Source of the DNA: Streptosporangium carneum
GTDB taxonomy: Bacteria; Actinomycetota; Actinomycetes; Streptosporangiales; Streptosporangiaceae
Reading direction: 5' to 3'
Assembly: GCF_027922005.1 (NCBI RefSeq)
Contig: NZ_BSEV01000008.1
Span: 124,001 to 188,000, forward strand
Length of the DNA: 64,000 nucleotides
Both the position numbers and the translations under genes were made by a program. How positions within the stretch are numbered: the stretch's first letter is position 1; every line of letters starts with the position of its first letter. This document shows, in pieces, positions 60,957-64,000 of the stretch. A model generated the notes under the pieces. That model worked only from the letters and a program-made list of their open reading frames with translations, did no database searches and was not told the DNA's origin.

Positions 60957-61457
60957 TCAGTCCTTGGAGTGGTCGCCGGTCTCGCCGTCGAGGAGCTCTC
61001 GCACGATGTCCATGTGACCCGCGTGCCGGGCCGTCTCCTCGATCATGTGGATGAGCACCCAGCGCAGCGACACCGTGTCGCCGAACCATGCCGTGCCGAC
61101 GTCCTCGACCTCAAGCTCGTCGATCACCCGGTCGGCCGCGGCCCTGGCCCGGCCGTAGAACTCCACGATGTCAGCGGTGGTCTCGTGCGGCTCCACCCGC
61201 AGGTCGGCGTTCTCGTCCTCCTCGTCGAACGGGAGCGGCTCGGTCTCGCGTCCGAAGGTCTGGCAGAACCAGCCGTACTCGACGGCCGCCAGGTGCTTCA
61301 CCAGGCCCAGCAGGTTGGTCCCGGACGGGGTCATCGGCCGCCGCAACCGCTCGTCGTCAAGGCCTTCGAGCTTCCACAGGACCGCGTCACGGTGCCGGTC
61401 CAGGCTGACGCGCAGGCTCTGCTTCTCATCGCCCAGGAACGGCACCCGTCTGATCAC
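60957..61457 (-). CDS. DinB/DUF664 family protein
   Basis: This four-helix-bundle protein of 166 residues has the pattern of DUF664: LGDEKQSLRVSLDRHRDAVLWKLEGL, NLLGLVKHLAAVEYGWF with one His, and SLRWVLIHMIEETARHAGHMDIVRELLDG with two more. The three His make a metal site. The GTG has TATGCT 6 nt upstream and no ribosome site, so it is probably leaderless. Confidence 0.9.
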   Translation of the reverse strand: MIRRVPFLGDEKQSLRVSLDRHRDAVLWKLEGLDDERLRRPMTPSGTNLLGLVKHLAAVEYGWFCQTFGRETEPLPFDEEDENADLRVEPHETTADIVEFYGRARAAADRVIDELEVEDVGTAWFGDTVSLRWVLIHMIEETARHAGHMDIVRELLDGETGDHSKD

Positions 61458-61730
61458 GAGCGGAGCATAACAGCCGATTCCGGCGGCCCTTCCCCGGCAG
61501 GATCTCCCCTCCCGCACGGCTTCTCCTGTCGTCGCGATCCGCGAGTCACGCGGTCGCCTCACCGCGCGGAGCGATCGTCCGCGACAGCCGGTGGTCGCCT
61601 CCCGGGTGGGGTTCGCCGCCGGACCGTTGACGAAAGTCAAGGTCTGCCGGCGACGATCGGCGACTGTGTGCCGTACCTCCTGATTTTTACCTTCATAGGG
61701 TCACTGACCAGGAGGAACACGGAGGCCGAC

Positions 61731-62372
61731 GTGGACGGCGGGTTGTATCGGGACATCGTGGAGATCGCCGCGAGCACACCGGAGTGGGTGCGAGGGCTGG
61801 TGGGGGTGGGCACCGACGGGGTGCTGGCGGTGTTCGCCGCGCTGTTCCTGGGCGCGTGGTGGCGGGCCAGGAGGGGGCGGGCCTCCGGGATGGCGCTGGC
61901 GTTGCTCGCACCGGTGGCGATGGTGGCGTCCTACGCGGTCAGCGAGGTCGTCAAGGAGCTGCTGCGGGAGGACCGGCCGTGCCGGCTGCTGACCGAGGTG
62001 GCCACCATCGTGCCGTGCCCGCCGTACGGGGACTGGTCGCTGCCGAGCAATCACGCGGCGCTCGTGGCCGCGGCGGCCGCGGGGCTGGTGCTCGCCTGGC
62101 CCGCGTCGACGCCGTATGTGATCGTGCTGGCCCTGCTGGGCGGGATGTCACGGGTGTTCGTCGGCGTCCACTACCCGCACGACGTGGCGGCGGGACTGCT
62201 GCTGGGCGGGGCGCTCGCGCCGATGGTGTCGCTCGCGCTGAACAGGCCGACGACCGCGCTGGTCGAACGGCTGCGCGGGCTGCCGGTGCTGCGCCCGCTG
62301 CTGCTCGCTCCCGCCGCGCCCGAGCGGGAACGGCTCACTCTCGCCGCACCAGACCGGCGTCGTGGGCGATGA
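61731..62372 (+). CDS. PAP2-family membrane phosphatase
   Basis: This membrane protein of 213 residues has the three PAP2 motifs: KELLREDRP (K-x6-R-P), PSNHAA (PSGH form with Asn) and SRVFVGVHYPHDVAAG (S-R-x5-H-x3-D). It probably removes phosphate from undecaprenyl-PP or phosphatidate at the outer side. GGAGG precedes the GTG start. Its end overlaps the convergent response regulator gene by 38 bp. Confidence 0.92.
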   Translation: MDGGLYRDIVEIAASTPEWVRGLVGVGTDGVLAVFAALFLGAWWRARRGRASGMALALLAPVAMVASYAVSEVVKELLREDRPCRLLTEVATIVPCPPYGDWSLPSNHAALVAAAAAGLVLAWPASTPYVIVLALLGGMSRVFVGVHYPHDVAAGLLLGGALAPMVSLALNRPTTALVERLRGLPVLRPLLLAPAAPERERLTLAAPDRRRGR

Positions 62373-62988
62373 CGGCGGCCTGGACGCGGTTGCGCACGTC
62401 CAGACGGCCCAGGATCGTGCTGGTGTAGGTCTTGACGCTGCCCTCAGCCAGGTGGAGCCGACGAGCGATCTCGGCGTTGGACAGTCCGGCGCCGACCAGC
62501 GCCAGCACCTCCCGCTCGCGGTTGGTCAGCACCGCGACACGGTCGCGGGCCGCCGCCGCCCTGGCCAGTTGCTCGCCGGTCAGCTCGCTGACCACCCGGG
62601 CCGCCACGCTGGGCGAGAGGTAGACCCCGCCCTCGGCCACCGCCCGCACCCCCAGCAGGAACTCGCGCGGGTCCCCGGTCTTGAGCAGGAATCCCGCGGC
62701 CCCGTCACCGAGGGCCCGGGAGATGTAGGAGTCCCTGCCGAACGTCGTCATGATCAGCACAGCCGTGGCGGGCGCGACGGCGCGCAGCTCGGCGGTGGCG
62801 CCCAGGCCGTCCAGGTGTGGCATGCGGATGTCGACCAGCGCCACGTCGGGCCGGTGCGCGCGCACCGCCTCGACCAGCGCCCGCCCGTCGGCGACCTCGG
62901 CGACCACCTCGATCTCCGGGTCCGCCGACAGGATCATCCGCACCCCGGCGCGGATCACCGCCTCGTCGTCGGCCAGCACCACTCGCAC
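62335..62988 (-). CDS. NarL/LuxR-family response regulator
   Basis: This regulator of 217 residues has a receiver with D7-D8, phospho-acceptor D53 (VALVDIRMPHLDG) and the K of FLLKTGDP, then a LuxR HTH (LTNREREVLALVGAGLSNAEIARRLHLAEGSVKTYTSTILGRLDVRNRVQA). A GTG start is favoured over the TTG one codon upstream, since GGGGAGA is then well spaced. It is 30 bp downstream of the histidine kinase gene on the same strand, which is its partner. Confidence 0.95.
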   Translation of the reverse strand: MRVVLADDEAVIRAGVRMILSADPEIEVVAEVADGRALVEAVRAHRPDVALVDIRMPHLDGLGATAELRAVAPATAVLIMTTFGRDSYISRALGDGAAGFLLKTGDPREFLLGVRAVAEGGVYLSPSVAARVVSELTGEQLARAAAARDRVAVLTNREREVLALVGAGLSNAEIARRLHLAEGSVKTYTSTILGRLDVRNRVQAAVIAHDAGLVRRE

Positions 62989-63018
62989 CAAGGTCTCTCC
63001 CCTTCTCGCGGGTGAACT

Positions 63019-64000
63019 CTACGGAACCCGGTCGGCGGGCAGGAAATCCTTGCTCACCAGGCGGCCCTCCATGAAGCAGAGCCGGAACAGCTCGCGGTGC
63101 GTCTCGTCGAAGGGGTTGGGATGGGTGCCGTAGTAACGGCAGCTCGTCCCGGGCTGCCTGGGCGGCTCGCCGGGCACCGGTCCGTCGATGCGGGTGCGGC
63201 CGGGGAGAACCCGTTCCACGGCCGCCTGCTGCTGGCCGACGCGCAGCCCCTGGAAAACCGCGGGCGGCAGCACCGAGGTGGCGGCGTCGTAGACCATGAA
63301 GGCCGCCACCACCACTGTCACCGCCGTGCCCGCCGTGACGGCGGTGACGATCGCGGTGACGCGCGTACGGCGGGCCCGCCGCTGCGCCCTGGCCAGGTGC
63401 GCCGCGGAGACCGAGGGCGGGCTCGGCTCGGCTATCGGACCCGGCACGCGCGGCAGCCGCGCGCTCATCTCGAATCCCTCCCCGCGTGGTCCGGCCCGCA
63501 GCGATCCGCCGCACAACCGGACCCTCTCCCCGAGCCCCTCCAGCCCGTACCCGCCGCCCTGCCCGGCGGCCCCCTCACGCCCCCGCCCGTCCCCGTGGGC
63601 GCGCCGGCTCACCGCGTCCGCCGTCACCGCGCCCGCCGTCACCGCGCCCGTGGTCACCGTGACCACGCTCTCGGAGTCCAGGTGCTCGACCGTGACCGTC
63701 ACCGGGGCGCCCGGGGCGTGCTTGGCGGAGTTGGTCAGACCCTCCTGCACCACCCGCCGCAGCGCCCGCTCGGCCATGGCCGTCGGAGGAGGGCCCTGGC
63801 CCAGGGTGCGCGACTCCACCCGCATGCCCGCCGCCCTGGCACGCTCGACCAGCTCCGGGACGCTCTCCTGCGAGGGCACGGTGTCCTGGTGCAGCATGTC
63901 CACGATCTCCTGCAACCGCTTCGAGGCGGACGTCACCGCCCTGCGCGCCTCACCCGCCGCCTCCCGGTAGCGCTCGTCGAGACCGGGGGCCACCTCCAGC
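63019..64000 (-). CDS. NarX-type histidine kinase with extra C-terminal membrane and outer domain (5' end outside window)
   Basis: The visible 327 residues start within the dimerisation part (RYREAAGEARRAVTSASKRLQEIVDML) and give the ATPase domain: N-box VVQEGLTNSAKHAPGAPV and G-box GGGYGLEGLGERVR, with a Gly/Arg/Ala-rich insert in between. After the ATPase domain comes an Arg-rich stretch, a single membrane helix (VTAIVTAVTAGTAVTVVVAAFMVYDA) and an outer domain with two Cys (SCRYYGT and RLCFMEG). This order, a sensor behind the kinase, is unusual. The acceptor His lies beyond the window. Confidence 0.88.
   Translation of the reverse strand, partial: LEVAPGLDERYREAAGEARRAVTSASKRLQEIVDMLHQDTVPSQESVPELVERARAAGMRVESRTLGQGPPPTAMAERALRRVVQEGLTNSAKHAPGAPVTVTVEHLDSESVVTVTTGAVTAGAVTADAVSRRAHGDGRGREGAAGQGGGYGLEGLGERVRLCGGSLRAGPRGEGFEMSARLPRVPGPIAEPSPPSVSAAHLARAQRRARRTRVTAIVTAVTAGTAVTVVVAAFMVYDAATSVLPPAVFQGLRVGQQQAAVERVLPGRTRIDGPVPGEPPRQPGTSCRYYGTHPNPFDETHRELFRLCFMEGRLVSKDFLPADRVP

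Overview
The window is about 70 percent GC or more, with strong third-position G/C, frequent GTG and occasional TTG starts, SARP, WYL, SpoIIE-phosphatase and NarL-type regulators, a GH18 chitinase with CBM and FnIII modules, and many lone secreted hydrolases. This fits the chromosome of a filamentous actinomycete. The overall look suggests the Streptosporangiaceae (Nonomuraea or Streptosporangium type), but that is an inference and no marker gene here fixes the genus. There is no rRNA, tRNA, CRISPR array, insertion sequence or phage module. The density of small regulators, single enzymes, pseudogenes and tandem repeats suggests a chromosome arm rather than the core.

Layout. 0-5 kb: end of a 2-oxoacid dehydrogenase E2 gene, an acyl-CoA dehydrogenase, a convergent bifunctional penicillin-binding protein and a TetR regulator. 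5-11 kb: a divergent pair of units, tannase-family esterase plus DUF308 membrane protein on the minus strand, and alpha/beta hydrolase plus VOC protein plus FAD disulfide oxidoreductase on the plus strand. The two units are separated by a 400-bp region carrying two inverted copies of a 23-bp element. 11-18 kb: pentapeptide-repeat membrane protein, acyltransferase-3 protein, a secreted HExxH protein, and a TetR-MFS efflux operon with its operator. Just beyond lie fragments of an NmrA-type gene and an ABC ATPase. 18-24 kb: YciI protein, a molybdopterin oxidoreductase without N-terminal Fe-S cysteines and its small helical partner, then a WYL regulator divergent from a VOC-YdeI operon. 24-32 kb: a fused HTH regulator divergent from a probably leaderless P450, an acetyltransferase-like protein, a glutaminyl-cyclotransferase-like lipoprotein or secreted protein, a GAF-PP2C phosphatase and the chitinase.

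32-45 kb: a small secreted repeat protein, glycosyltransferase, methyltransferase, a secreted parallel beta-helix protein, and a decayed signalling locus. That locus holds a truncated MacB-like ABC ATPase, a NarL response regulator with a palindromic upstream site, and a histidine kinase made of two tandem copies of which the first has lost its catalytic residues. A SARP regulator divergent from a dehalogenase-like hydrolase has heptamer repeats between them. A threonine-synthase-like enzyme and a disrupted GlxA/AraC pseudogene follow. 45-55.8 kb: mycothiol-isomerase-like protein, PAF-acetylhydrolase-like secreted enzyme, a 17-bp tandem repeat, a PAS protein, MocR regulator, NHL-propeller protein, GH39-like lipoprotein, and a translationally coupled nucleotidyltransferase/P-loop kinase pair. 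56-64 kb: acetyltransferase, LuxR regulator, an AT-richer regulatory region with two operator-like sites and a leader ORF, an intact GlxA/AraC regulator, a small secreted protein, a possible deaminase-fold protein, DinB protein, PAP2 phosphatase and a NarL two-component pair whose kinase runs off the window end.

The points that most deserve attention are the nucleotidyltransferase-kinase pair, whose C-terminus looks like a PqqD/RRE wing; the duplicated kinase with one dead half; the Fe-S-less molybdoenzyme with its helper; and several unusually clean operators that define testable regulons.
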